Positions 1-7,399 of a DNA stretch of 9,566 nucleotides are shown here, piece by piece. The position numbers and the translations under genes are program-made. Positions within the stretch are counted from its first letter, which is position 1. Each line of letters opens with the position of its first letter. Location of the stretch: the NCBI GenBank assembly GCA_016791285.1, contig JAEUMX010000273.1, forward strand, positions 1-9,566, in the 5' to 3' direction. Source of the DNA: Burkholderiales bacterium. GTDB taxonomy: Bacteria > Pseudomonadota > Gammaproteobacteria > Burkholderiales > JAEUMW01. The notes beneath the pieces are model-generated. The model had not been told where the DNA came from. It made no database searches and was given only the letters and a program-made list of their open reading frames with translations.

Positions 1-1109
1 GCACCGTTGCCGACGATGAACATGGTGAGCCACGTGCAGGCGAACCACAGAAGCTGCAGCGGCAGCCCGCCGTAGTCGCCGAAGTGCAGCGGCTCGGAGA
101 GCATGATGACCTTGAGGTACCACGGCGCCGGACGGATGTCGGTGATCGTGCCGGTGGCGGCCTCGATCATCACGATCTCGAACAGCTTGTCGTCATAGCC
201 GCTGGTGCCGTAGAGCAGCGCGTTGTAGTGCCGGTCCCCGGATAGCTCCGTGCCGGGAAAGGTCATGAAGCGCAGCTCGCGGTGAGGGAGCGCCGCCTGT
301 GCGGCGGCGATCACCGTATCGACGGATGCGGGACCGGACGCGGCGGCTTCCGTCGCAGGCGTTGCTTTCCCCGCCATCTCCTTGAGCTCGGTGTTGGCCC
401 ACACCTGGATCGCGATGCTCGCGAGCGCGAGGAAGACGCCGGTGAGCGATACCACGAATGCCCAGCCCAGCACCACGACGCCGACCAGGTTGTGCAGGTC
501 GAGCTGCTTCAATCGCGACCCCGGACGACCGCGCACCGCGCCGAAGACGATGCGCTTCACATACGGTGCATACACCACGAGCCCCGAAAGCAGCGAGAGC
601 AGCACCAGCAGGGCGATCACGCCGCCGAAGAGCTGACCCGGCAGATCGAGAAACCAGTTCGCGTGCAGCGTCAGCATGAACCCCGTGAGCGTCTTGCTGA
701 AATCGACCGACTTCAGAAACTCGCCGGTATAGGCGTTGAAGAACGCGGGATGCACCTCGTCGAACTTCATCGCCCCGGCGGGACCCATGCCGATGGCGAC
801 CCGCTCCGGGGCGTCGGGATCCCAGAAGACGTACATCGGCTTGCGCTCCGGATACTTCTCCTGCGCGATTGCCACCATCGGCGCGATCGCGGCGGGCTTC
901 GCGTCGGCCGGAATGGTGACTTCCGGCAGCGTCCCGAGCAGCTCCTCGATCTCGTGATGGAAGATGAGGATGGTCCCCGTCACGCAGAGGACGAAGAAGA
1001 AGGGTGTGGCGATCAGGCTCGACCAGCGATGCAGCCAGACATTGAAGCGAAACCAGCGCGATGTGCGTGCGACGACGTCGCGCTCGGGGCGTCCCGTGAG
1101 TGAATTCAT
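1..1109 (-). CDS. PepSY-type membrane protein, second of tandem pair (3' end beyond window)
   Basis: Partial gene. Translating back from the left edge gives 369 open codons starting MNSLTGRPERD; the C-terminus is cut off, probably by only a short tail because the last segment seen is a membrane helix. The ATG at 1109 is chosen because GGAG lies 7 bases upstream. Hydrophobic segments are at about residues 30-50, 165-190, 220-243 and 348-368. Histidines sit at helix ends: WLHRW near 27, FHHEIEE near 51, LTLHANWF near 158 and LHNLVG near 217. This is the pattern of the PepSY-associated TM helix family (PiuB, FpvG and similar inner-membrane proteins). FpvG takes part in reducing ferripyoverdine in Pseudomonas, so reduction of a ferric siderophore at the periplasmic face is the likely role here, by inference. 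It follows the first PepSY gene by 91 bases and appears co-transcribed. It is clearly different in sequence from that neighbour, so it is not a recent duplicate. Confidence 0.88.
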   Translation of the reverse strand, partial: MNSLTGRPERDVVARTSRWFRFNVWLHRWSSLIATPFFFVLCVTGTILIFHHEIEELLGTLPEVTIPADAKPAAIAPMVAIAQEKYPERKPMYVFWDPDAPERVAIGMGPAGAMKFDEVHPAFFNAYTGEFLKSVDFSKTLTGFMLTLHANWFLDLPGQLFGGVIALLVLLSLLSGLVVYAPYVKRIVFGAVRGRPGSRLKQLDLHNLVGVVVLGWAFVVSLTGVFLALASIAIQVWANTELKEMAGKATPATEAAASGPASVDTVIAAAQAALPHRELRFMTFPGTELSGDRHYNALLYGTSGYDDKLFEIVMIEAATGTITDIRPAPWYLKVIMLSEPLHFGDYGGLPLQLLWFACTWLTMFIVGNG

Positions 1110-1200
1110 TGATGTTCTCCATGCCGGGGTCGTGTGGAGACGGTCGTCGTCGGACGCAGCTCCAACTGCGGACGAAGGCAGCGGTGGTGAACGGATTGTT
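1110..1200. other. intergenic spacer between the two PepSY genes
   Basis: A 91-base gap. On the minus strand it carries one weak 5-bp stem (CGCAG and CTGCG around a 6-base loop) and the GGAG ribosome site of the second PepSY gene. There is no terminator, promoter or Fur-like sequence that I can support, so read-through from the upstream gene is assumed. Confidence 0.4.
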
Positions 1201-2340
1201 TCATTTGGATCCCAGGGCGGCAGGAGCGGCGCCGAGGCGGGACCGCCGCCGGCGTCGGGAGCGCAGATACAGGATGAGGCCGGTGATGGCGAGCACGGCC
1301 GGCAGCAATCCGGTGATGAAAGTGACGGTGCGCCCGATGGCGCCCCACCAGCTTCCTTCATGCAGCACGCGCTGCAGCGTGAGGAAGCGATCGCCCGCGG
1401 TACGGGTAGCGCGGTCGGCGCGGTAGAGGACCGCGTTCGAACGCGGATCCACGTACACCGCGGTGGCGGGGCGCGCGCTCTCGTCGCCCGCCTCGCGCAG
1501 CATGATCCGATACACGCCGCGTGGACCGGCTGGAAGTTGCACACCGACAACGGCCGCATCCGGATAGTAGGCGAGGGCGGCGTCTACGGCGTCGTCGGGC
1601 GAGACGGGGCGACCCGAACCTTCCGGCGACTGTATGCTGCGGGGCGAAGGCGAAAGCGGGCCGAACGCGGCGACGACCGCGCGTCCGGCATCGGTGAACG
1701 AGAGAAACATGCCGGTGAAGGAGACCAGCGCGAGCGCGAGAGACCCGTAGAAGCCGAAGGTGTAGTGCAGGTTGCGCGAGGCACCAAACCCTTTCCGGAA
1801 GCCGAGGGCCTTGAGCCATTGGCGGCGCGGTGGCCACCACAGATAGATCCCGGACAGCGACGAGATCAGCATCGCGACGCCGACGAAGCCGACGATCTCG
1901 CGGCCGCTGTACTCGCGCAGCATCAGATTCTCGTGAAAGCCGTGCATCCAGCCGATGAAGTCGACGCCCTCGGTTGCATCCAGCACGCGACCGCTCGACG
2001 CATCCAGGTACACGCGCAGAAAGCCGCTGCCGGGACTGGCTGGGCGCGCGAATACGATGATCGGACCATCCTCGCCGTCGGGGAGCCGGATGCCCGTTGG
2101 TTTCGCGCGTCCTTCCAGTGCCTGCGCCGCGCGCTCGGCATATTCGGCAAAGGGGATCGCGACCCGTGACCCGCTTACCTGGTAGCGCGCCGGATGCAGC
2201 CACTCGTCGATCTCGTGATCGAAGACGAGAATGCTGCCGGACAGTCCGACGACGATGCCGATCATGCCGAGCGTCAAGCCAAGCCACAGGTGGATCTGAA
2301 ACCAGATCGAGCGCGGTGAAATGCGCTTTCGCGATACCAT
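1201..2340 (-). CDS. PepSY-type membrane protein, first of tandem pair (putative ferric-siderophore reductase)
   Basis: A 379-residue protein beginning MVSRKRISPRS. The open frame extends 11 codons further upstream, but the ATG at 2340 has GGAG 10 bases before it (2351-2354) and places the short basic N-terminus directly before the first helix. Four hydrophobic segments are visible, at about 16-40, 147-169, 195-218 and 337-359, with a periplasmic-looking PepSY-like region between the first two and another between the third and fourth. Histidines near membrane borders (IHLWLG at 17, FDHEIDEW at 42, WMHGFHENL at 133/136, LHYTFGFYG at 192, RVLHEG at 327) are candidate haem or metal ligands, as in PiuB/FpvG-like proteins. 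The C-terminus ends in a strongly basic tail (residues 360-368), consistent with a cytoplasmic end. It starts 17 bases after the dioxygenase stop codon. Electron transfer to a ferric siderophore is inferred from family and context; no substrate is shown by the sequence. Confidence 0.9.
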   Translation of the reverse strand: MVSRKRISPRSIWFQIHLWLGLTLGMIGIVVGLSGSILVFDHEIDEWLHPARYQVSGSRVAIPFAEYAERAAQALEGRAKPTGIRLPDGEDGPIIVFARPASPGSGFLRVYLDASSGRVLDATEGVDFIGWMHGFHENLMLREYSGREIVGFVGVAMLISSLSGIYLWWPPRRQWLKALGFRKGFGASRNLHYTFGFYGSLALALVSFTGMFLSFTDAGRAVVAAFGPLSPSPRSIQSPEGSGRPVSPDDAVDAALAYYPDAAVVGVQLPAGPRGVYRIMLREAGDESARPATAVYVDPRSNAVLYRADRATRTAGDRFLTLQRVLHEGSWWGAIGRTVTFITGLLPAVLAITGLILYLRSRRRRRSRLGAAPAALGSK

Positions 2341-2357
2341 GAAAGATGTGCTCCGTG

Positions 2358-3050
2358 TCAGGTGTCTGCCCACATGCGCAGCAGGTTGTGATAGCAGCCG
2401 GTGAGCGACACCAGCGCGTCATGGTCGGGTGCGTCCTGCGAGAGGCGCACGATCGCCATGTCAAGATCGAACAGCAATGCGCGCTGCGTGTCATCGCGCA
2501 CCAGGCTTTGAATCCAGAAAACTGAAGCGACACGCGAGCCACGCGTCACCGGCGTCACCCGGTGCAGGCTCGTGGCGGGATAGAGCACGAGATCACCGGC
2601 CGGCAGCTTTACCGACTGTTTGCCGTAGGTGTCTTCGATCACGAGCTCGCCACCGTCATACTCCTCGGGCGCCGACAGGAAAAGCGTCGCCGAAAGATCG
2701 GTGCGGATCTTGATGCCGGTGCCCGGCAGCAGCCGGATGGCGCCGTCCACGTGACTGCCGAAAGCCATGCCGTCCGCCCCGTCGTAGCGGTTGAACAGCG
2801 GCGGGTAGACGTGGCTCGGCAGCGCCGCGCTGATGAACAGTGGGTTGCGTTCCAGCGAGGCGAGGATCGGATCGCCGAGTTCGCGCGCGAGCGGCGTGTT
2901 CTCGGCGATCTGCAGATTGCGCTTCACCTGCGCACCTTGGTGTCCGGCGGTGGCGCGGCCATCGACCCATGCGGCGCCCGGCGCATCGAGCCTGGCGCGC
3001 ATCGATGCGATCTGCTCCGCGGAAAGTACGCCGGGAATGCGAACGAGCAT
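2358..3050 (-). CDS. piuC: Fe(II)/2-oxoglutarate-dependent dioxygenase, PiuC/YbiX (PKHD-type hydroxylase) family
   Basis: A 230-residue cytoplasmic protein, close to the usual length of about 225 for this family. The iron-binding facial triad is visible: His100 and Asp102 in GSHVDGAIR, and His163 in SLHRVTPV. Arg173 in GSRVASVFW is the expected 2-oxoglutarate carboxylate ligand. The core between them ([18 protein letters not shown], then [17 protein letters not shown]) has the typical double-stranded beta-helix pattern. The ATG at 3050 has GAGGA about 10 bases upstream, and the receptor stop codon lies 18 bases before the start, so the two genes are probably coupled. Members are recurrently found beside TonB-dependent siderophore receptors and are iron-regulated in Pseudomonas (piuC next to piuA). 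The reaction is not firmly established; hydroxylation of a siderophore or of a cell component is a guess. All catalytic residues are present, so the gene looks functional. Confidence 0.94.
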   Translation of the reverse strand: MLVRIPGVLSAEQIASMRARLDAPGAAWVDGRATAGHQGAQVKRNLQIAENTPLARELGDPILASLERNPLFISAALPSHVYPPLFNRYDGADGMAFGSHVDGAIRLLPGTGIKIRTDLSATLFLSAPEEYDGGELVIEDTYGKQSVKLPAGDLVLYPATSLHRVTPVTRGSRVASVFWIQSLVRDDTQRALLFDLDMAIVRLSQDAPDHDALVSLTGCYHNLLRMWADT

Positions 3051-3068
3051 GGGGCGCTTGTCCTCTGG

Positions 3069-5399
3069 TCAGAATCGGTAAGTGAACGTGAGCAACGCCT
3101 GCGTGTTCGTGCCGGGTACCGCACGGCCGCCCTGCGACGCGATCAGCTGATCGAAATTGAGCCGGTTGAACAGATTGAACACGTTCAGCCGCACGTCGAA
3201 CGTTGGCTGGATGTAGGCGACCATTGCGTCCGCCCGCACGTAGTCGCCGACTCGCACCGTGTTGGTGTTGTTGGCGAAGCGCCCCGACATGGTGGTCATT
3301 CCGCCGCCGACCTGCCACTCGGGCGTGATGTTGTAGGTAGTCCACAGCGACGTGCTGTTGCGCGGGGTGTTGAGGGGCACGTTGCCCTTGGTGTTTTCGA
3401 ATGCCGACGCCTCCGTGATCTCAGCGTCGAGATAGGTGTAGCCCGCGAGAACCTGCCAGTTGCGCGTGATGCGACCGGCTGCGGTTGCCTCGAAGCCGTT
3501 CACACGCACCTCGCCGGTCAGTTCGTAGACACCCGTCGATATCTGGCTGCGCGCGTTCTTCTTCTTCGTCTGGAACAGGGCAGAGGTGAGGAGCAGGTTG
3601 CCGTCCATCACAGCCCATTTGCCGCCTGCCTCGATCGATTGATTCTCCTCGGGGTCGAGGTTCTGCGTCCCGTTGACCACGGTCAGCGTCTCGATCGAAG
3701 GATTGAAGGAGGTGCCGTAGCTCACGTAGTAGGTCTGCTGTGTGCTCGGCTCGTACATCAGACCGGCACGCACGCTCAGGAAATCCACGCTCTGGTCCGT
3801 GCGGCGCGGCAGGTTGATGGTGTTGTTCAGCGTCGCATCGTAGTAATCCCAGCGCAGGCCCGCGACGGCTTTCCAGTTCGGTGTGAACGTGATCGTGTCG
3901 TTCACGTACGGCGCAACTGTCGTCGCGCGCGCATTCGCGTAGTTGCCGCGGACGGTGATCGTGTTGCCAGCCTGCTGCAGCGGGCTCTGCAACCACACCA
4001 CCGGCAGGTTCGGCCGCGCGTAGGCCTGGTTCTCGTAATCGTCGTAGCCGAGTTCCAGCCCCGCGAGCAGCTGATGGCCGATCGATCCCGTGTAGAAATT
4101 GGCGATCAGGTCGGTCTGGTTGTAGATCGAGTGATCGAAGATGCTGCGGTCGTGGCCGGCGATCTGTACGAAGAGCTGATTGAGCGGCGTGGTGGTGGGG
4201 TTCCCCCTCGCGGTGCCGCCTGGAATGGGGACGAAGACGCCGCGCGCGTTGCGCGTTCCGACCGCCCCCGGCCCCGATTCCCGCGCGTCGATGTTGTACT
4301 GACTGTACTGCGTCTGATTCTGGAGTGTGAGCTCGGGTGCTAGTTTATGCACAACGCGCGCGCGCACTTCGCCGACGTCCTGGGTGGTGCGGTCGTTGGT
4401 CAGACCGTAGAAGTTGCCGCGGCTCACGTCGGCCGGTTGCCCGTTCACCGGCGGCAGGCCGTAATCCGGCATGTCGTTGTTGTGGAGGAGCAGCGCCGAC
4501 ACGATCACGTCCGTCGGAGTGCCGATGCCGAAGCGCACCGACGGCGCGATGCCGTAGTTCTCGTTCTTCATCACGTCCCGCGACGAGTGGACGTTCTGTC
4601 CCATCAGCGCGACGCGGAATGCGGAAGTCTCGGACATCGGCTGATTGACGTCCGCGGTGACGCGCAGCAAGGGTGTCGTGCCCACGCTGAGGGTGGCGTA
4701 GTTGCCCGGCGTCAGCGACGGCACCTTGCTCACCTGGTTGATCACCCCACCGGTCGAACCGCGCCCGAAGAGCATCGACGACGGACCCTTCAGCACTTCC
4801 ACGGCTTCAAGGGAGAATACGTCGCGGTAGTACTGGCCTCGATCGCGAATGCCATCGAGATAGAGGTCGGTGCGTGCGGTGAAGCCGCGCAGGTTGATGT
4901 TGTTGCCGATCACACCGCCTTCGGCACCGCCGAACGTAATGCCCGGGACGTTGCGCAGCGCGTCCTGCAGCGAGATCGCGCCCTGCGCATCCATGACCGC
5001 GCGGTTGATGATCGTCACCGACTGCGGAATGTCCATGACCGGTGTCGGCGTCTTGCCGCCGATCGTCGACACCGTCGGCACGTAGTCGTCCTTCTGCGCT
5101 GCGTCGCGAACCTTCACCTCGGGCAGGGTTGCCTCAGCGGACTGTGGCGAGGGTTGTGGCGAAGACTGGGCCGGTGTCTCTTCCGCAAGGGTTGTATCGG
5201 GCACGACTGCAATGCCGGAGAGGGCGGCGAAGCCCAGGGGCAGCAGCGCCCCGCGGCGCGCGGCCCGGACCGGCCGAGCGGGTGAGTCGGAAGCCTTGTC
5301 GGTACCATCGGTGCCCCGCCGGAGAAGGGTACGACGGGATTGGTCGGCGAGTGCGGCCATGGCGGCGGCGATGGGCCGCAGGGCGAGTCGTTGATTCAA
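3069..5399 (-). CDS. TonB-dependent siderophore receptor (Fiu/catecholate type)
   Basis: A 776-residue outer-membrane receptor. A TonB-box-like segment (LPEVKVRDA, about 92-100) precedes the plug domain (about 120-230), which carries IPQSVTIINRAVMD, LQDALRNVPGI, NLRGF, DGIRDRGQYYRD, EAVEVLKGPSSMLFGRG and STGGVINQVSK, the hallmark series of the siderophore-receptor family. The rest is the 22-stranded barrel, ending LLTFTYRF with the terminal Phe expected of outer-membrane barrels. Similarity of the plug to Fiu (DGIRD) points to catecholate-type ferric siderophores, with moderate confidence; the ligand is not determined. The start is a TTG with GAGGGG 8 bases upstream; an in-frame TGA abuts that RBS, so no earlier start exists. 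The next ATG, at 5360, lacks a good RBS. The N-terminus is unusual: about 49 basic residues precede the hydrophobic signal core (50-68), with a likely cleavage after TLA at 72. The piuC gene follows after 18 bases. Confidence 0.95.
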   Translation of the reverse strand: MNQRLALRPIAAAMAALADQSRRTLLRRGTDGTDKASDSPARPVRAARRGALLPLGFAALSGIAVVPDTTLAEETPAQSSPQPSPQSAEATLPEVKVRDAAQKDDYVPTVSTIGGKTPTPVMDIPQSVTIINRAVMDAQGAISLQDALRNVPGITFGGAEGGVIGNNINLRGFTARTDLYLDGIRDRGQYYRDVFSLEAVEVLKGPSSMLFGRGSTGGVINQVSKVPSLTPGNYATLSVGTTPLLRVTADVNQPMSETSAFRVALMGQNVHSSRDVMKNENYGIAPSVRFGIGTPTDVIVSALLLHNNDMPDYGLPPVNGQPADVSRGNFYGLTNDRTTQDVGEVRARVVHKLAPELTLQNQTQYSQYNIDARESGPGAVGTRNARGVFVPIPGGTARGNPTTTPLNQLFVQIAGHDRSIFDHSIYNQTDLIANFYTGSIGHQLLAGLELGYDDYENQAYARPNLPVVWLQSPLQQAGNTITVRGNYANARATTVAPYVNDTITFTPNWKAVAGLRWDYYDATLNNTINLPRRTDQSVDFLSVRAGLMYEPSTQQTYYVSYGTSFNPSIETLTVVNGTQNLDPEENQSIEAGGKWAVMDGNLLLTSALFQTKKKNARSQISTGVYELTGEVRVNGFEATAAGRITRNWQVLAGYTYLDAEITEASAFENTKGNVPLNTPRNSTSLWTTYNITPEWQVGGGMTTMSGRFANNTNTVRVGDYVRADAMVAYIQPTFDVRLNVFNLFNRLNFDQLIASQGGRAVPGTNTQALLTFTYRF

Positions 5400-5407
5400 T
5401 GCTTTTT

Positions 5408-5413
5408 CCCCTC
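5408..5413 (-). promoter_or_regulatory. ribosome binding site deciding the TTG start of the receptor
   Basis: GAGGGG lies 8 bases before the TTG at 5399. A TGA stop in the receptor frame (5412-5414) overlaps this site, so the reading frame cannot start earlier. No comparable site precedes the alternative ATG at 5360. Confidence 0.65.
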
Positions 5414-5475
5414 AGGTCGTTTATGGATTGCTTGGCGGGCGACCTGGCGGAGGGCTGGGTGGCTTGCTGAATGAG

Positions 5476-5500
5476 GCTCCCGCTGGATGTGCACGGGAGC
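5476..5500 (-). other. perfect 7-bp hairpin between exbD and the receptor gene
   Basis: GCTCCCG and CGGGAGC form a perfect 7-bp stem with an 11-base loop in the 138-base gap between the exbD stop (5538) and the receptor start (5399). On the minus strand the stem is followed by CTCATTCAG rather than a run of T, so it is not a canonical intrinsic terminator. It may pause or partially attenuate transcription, or stabilise the processed 3' end of the tonB-exbBD message. No convincing promoter or Fur box was seen elsewhere in this gap. Confidence 0.45.
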
Positions 5501-5537
5501 ACGCGAAGGCGCGTCATCGAGACGGTCGGCCCGGCGC

Positions 5538-5966
5538 TCAGCGGTTCTGCTCGTTCGGGTCGGAGATGAACCCGATGCGGGCCACGCCGGCTTTGGCGGC
5601 GTCCGCCATGACCTCGGCGATTGCCTGGTACTGCGTGGTGTGATCGGCGCGAATGTGCAGCTCGGGCTGAGGATCCAGCCGGGATGCCGCGCCCAGACGT
5701 TCGCGCAGCACGGGCCGGTCGACCGCCTCACCGTTCCAGAACATCTGACCCGAGGCGTCGATCGAGAGCGAGATGTGATCCGGCCGTGTGAGATTGGGCT
5801 CGCTCGCGGCTTTGGGCAGCTCGATCTTCACCGCGTGGGTGAGCAGCGGCGCGGTGATGATGAAGATCACGAGCAGCACGAGCATGACGTCGATGAGCGG
5901 GATCATGTTGATGTCCGTCATCGGACGGCTGCCGGCGCTGGACTGGTCGAATCCGCCGAATGCCAT
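5538..5966 (-). CDS. exbD: ExbD, biopolymer transport protein of the TonB energising complex
   Basis: A 142-residue inner-membrane protein, the usual length for ExbD. It has a short cytoplasmic N-terminus with TDINMIPLIDVML, one transmembrane helix at about 24-44 and a periplasmic domain from about 45 to the end, including ELPKAASEP and a C-terminal region typical of the ExbD/TolR fold. Asp26 inside the helix (PLIDVMLVLLVIFI) matches the essential proton-carrying aspartate (Asp25 in E. coli ExbD). The ATG directly abuts the exbB stop codon (TAA then ATG with no bases between), which implies translational coupling. It works with ExbB as the proton channel that powers TonB. It could be called TolR on sequence alone, but the tonB neighbour and the receptor downstream favour ExbD. 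Confidence 0.95.
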   Translation of the reverse strand: MAFGGFDQSSAGSRPMTDINMIPLIDVMLVLLVIFIITAPLLTHAVKIELPKAASEPNLTRPDHISLSIDASGQMFWNGEAVDRPVLRERLGAASRLDPQPELHIRADHTTQYQAIAEVMADAAKAGVARIGFISDPNEQNR

Positions 5967-6731
5967 TTACGCCACCCGGCTCGCGGCGATGGACTGCGGC
6001 ACGTTGCCTTCGCGTGGCACGACGCCGTTCGACCCCTCGCCGTGGCCAAAGTGTGCGCCGGTTGTGAGAAAGGCGAAGAGGTCGTGGGCGAACGCGTCGA
6101 GCTTGCCGAGTACGACCCGGTTGGAGCGCACGAAGGCGTTGTAGGCCAGCACCGCGGGGATCGCGACGGCGAGGCCGGCGCCGGTCATGATCAGAGCCTC
6201 GCCGACCGGACCGGCGACCTTGTCGAGCGTGCCTTGACCGCTCATGCCGATGGCAACGAGCGCGTGATAGACGCCCCACACGGTGCCGAACAGGCCAACG
6301 AACGGCGCCGTGCTGCCGACCGAGGCGAGCACCGTGAGGCCCCATTCGAGGCGCCCGGTTTCCTCGTCGATGACGCGGCGCATGGACCGCGTGAGAAATT
6401 CCGAGGCGCTGCCGGCATCGTTCAGCCGGCTCGCTCCATGGCGCGCGTGGTGCCGCGCGGACACGATGCCGTGATAGGCGAGGTGGGAGAAGGGCTCGTC
6501 GGGGTGGCGCTCTTCCAGATACTGCTCGACCGCGGCGAGCGACGGCGCGTTCCAGAAGGTCGCCAGGAAGCGCGCGGTGCGACGGCGCGCGAGCAGACGC
6601 TGCAGCGCCTTGGCAAAGATCAGGTACCACGTCGCGATCGACATCACGATCAGGATGACGAAGATGGTCCTGCCGACGCTGTCGGTCTGGGCGAAGAAGT
6701 GCGCGATGCCGAGGGGGTGATTGGGTTCCAT
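5967..6731 (-). CDS. exbB: ExbB, MotA/TolQ/ExbB family proton channel protein
   Basis: A 254-residue inner-membrane protein. The frame is open 15 codons further upstream, but the ATG at 6731 (MEPNHPLGIAHFF) has AAGGA 8 bases before it and lies just after the tonB stop. Three transmembrane segments are visible at about 21-42, 131-158 and 172-198, separated by the usual large cytoplasmic domain. The signature regions are GSTAPFVGLFGTVWGV (139-154) and GPVGEALIMTGAGLAVAIPA (174-193). Thr150, Glu178 and Thr183 line up with Thr148, Glu176 and Thr181 of E. coli ExbB, which line the proton path. It forms the pentameric channel around ExbD and energises TonB. The short acidic and serine-rich C-terminal tail after about 225 is unremarkable. 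Confidence 0.96.
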   Translation of the reverse strand: MEPNHPLGIAHFFAQTDSVGRTIFVILIVMSIATWYLIFAKALQRLLARRRTARFLATFWNAPSLAAVEQYLEERHPDEPFSHLAYHGIVSARHHARHGASRLNDAGSASEFLTRSMRRVIDEETGRLEWGLTVLASVGSTAPFVGLFGTVWGVYHALVAIGMSGQGTLDKVAGPVGEALIMTGAGLAVAIPAVLAYNAFVRSNRVVLGKLDAFAHDLFAFLTTGAHFGHGEGSNGVVPREGNVPQSIAASRVA

Positions 6732-6736
6732 GCAGC

Positions 6737-7399
6737 CTATCCTTGGAGGGAAAACGAGATCGGGACGAGCACCCACGCCGCGACCGGCGAGGTGCCCTGG
6801 CGTGCGGGCACGAACTTCCAGCCGCGCACGGTTTCCAGCGCGGACTGGTCGAGGCGCGATGAACCGCTCGAGGTGCGCAGTTCCACCTTTTCGGCCAGGC
6901 CCTCGGCACTCACCAGCACGCGCAGGACGACGCGACCTTGCTCGTTCATGCGCCGGGCGAGCGGCGGGTAGGGCGGCGCCGGATTGTGCAGATAGTCCGC
7001 ATGGAAGTTCGGGGGTACTACCGGCAGGGCTGCGACGGGTGCCGGGGCCGCCGCGACGGCAGCGGGCTGCGGCGGTGGAGGTTCCGGCGGCGGGGCCGGC
7101 GTCACGAAGTCGGACGGGGTCGCAGGCGGAGTCGCGGCAACGAGGCGCGGTTTCTCGACCGGCCGCGGTTTCACCCGTTGCTTCTGGGGGAGCGGCTTCG
7201 GTGGCTCGATCGGTGCCGCGACCGGTTCGACCTGCGGTGGCGAGACCATGCTCACCATGATCGGCGCCGCGTTGGCGATGGCTTGCCGCATCGGTTCGTA
7301 CTGCAGCAGCAAGACGATCACGATCGCATGCAAAGCGATGGCGGCGCCGATGCCGGGCAGGCGATCCTGCCAGGGGGGGGCCTCGCGCGGCCCTTTCAC
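6737..7399 (-). CDS. tonB: TonB, periplasm-spanning energy transducer
   Basis: About 220 residues from the preferred GTG at 7399. One N-terminal transmembrane helix (15-32, with His24 in IALHAIVIVLLL) matches the TonB anchor; the Ser of the E. coli SxxxH pattern is Ala here. A long periplasmic Pro/Lys/Glu-rich spacer (about 54-130, for example EPPKPLPQKQRVKPRP and PPPEPPPPQPA) follows. The C-terminal TonB domain covers about 131-220 and contains NPAPPYPPLARRMNEQGRV, a DQSALETVRGWKFVPA block and an SFSL end. It transmits proton-motive force from ExbB-ExbD to the TonB box of outer-membrane receptors, most directly the receptor encoded downstream. The start is uncertain. An ATG at 7477 would add 26 mostly charged residues, neither start has a strong RBS, and the GTG places the helix at a typical distance from the N-terminus. 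A run of eight C (7373-7380) lies between the GTG and the helix. tonB comes first, followed after 5 bases by exbB. Confidence 0.92.
   Translation of the reverse strand: MKGPREAPPWQDRLPGIGAAIALHAIVIVLLLQYEPMRQAIANAAPIMVSMVSPPQVEPVAAPIEPPKPLPQKQRVKPRPVEKPRLVAATPPATPSDFVTPAPPPEPPPPQPAAVAAAPAPVAALPVVPPNFHADYLHNPAPPYPPLARRMNEQGRVVLRVLVSAEGLAEKVELRTSSGSSRLDQSALETVRGWKFVPARQGTSPVAAWVLVPISFSLQG
6740..6744 (-). promoter_or_regulatory. ribosome binding site of exbB, overlapping the tonB stop
   Basis: AAGGA is placed 8 bases before the exbB ATG at 6731. Its position, within the last bases of tonB, supports choosing the 6731 start over the longer open frame and suggests that exbB is translated by ribosomes finishing tonB. 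Confidence 0.6.

Noticed and set aside
193..1122. Long minus-strand open frame beginning MENINEFTHG
   Set aside because: Out of frame with the PepSY protein, which reads cleanly from 1109 to the window edge with helices and family motifs; the other frame is Arg-rich shadow sequence.
2562..4343. 593-codon open frame on the plus strand opposite piuC and the receptor
   Set aside because: Antisense shadow of high-GC genes; rich in Arg, Val and His with no domain pattern, while the minus strand encodes two well-recognised proteins.
5322..5340. Possible twin-arginine export motif SRRTLL in the receptor N-terminus
   Set aside because: The hydrophobic core begins about 25 residues later, too far for a Tat signal, and outer-membrane receptors normally use the Sec route.
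5487..6971. 494-codon plus-strand open frame opposite exbD, exbB and tonB
   Set aside because: Shadow of the conserved operon; composition is biased and no motif is visible.
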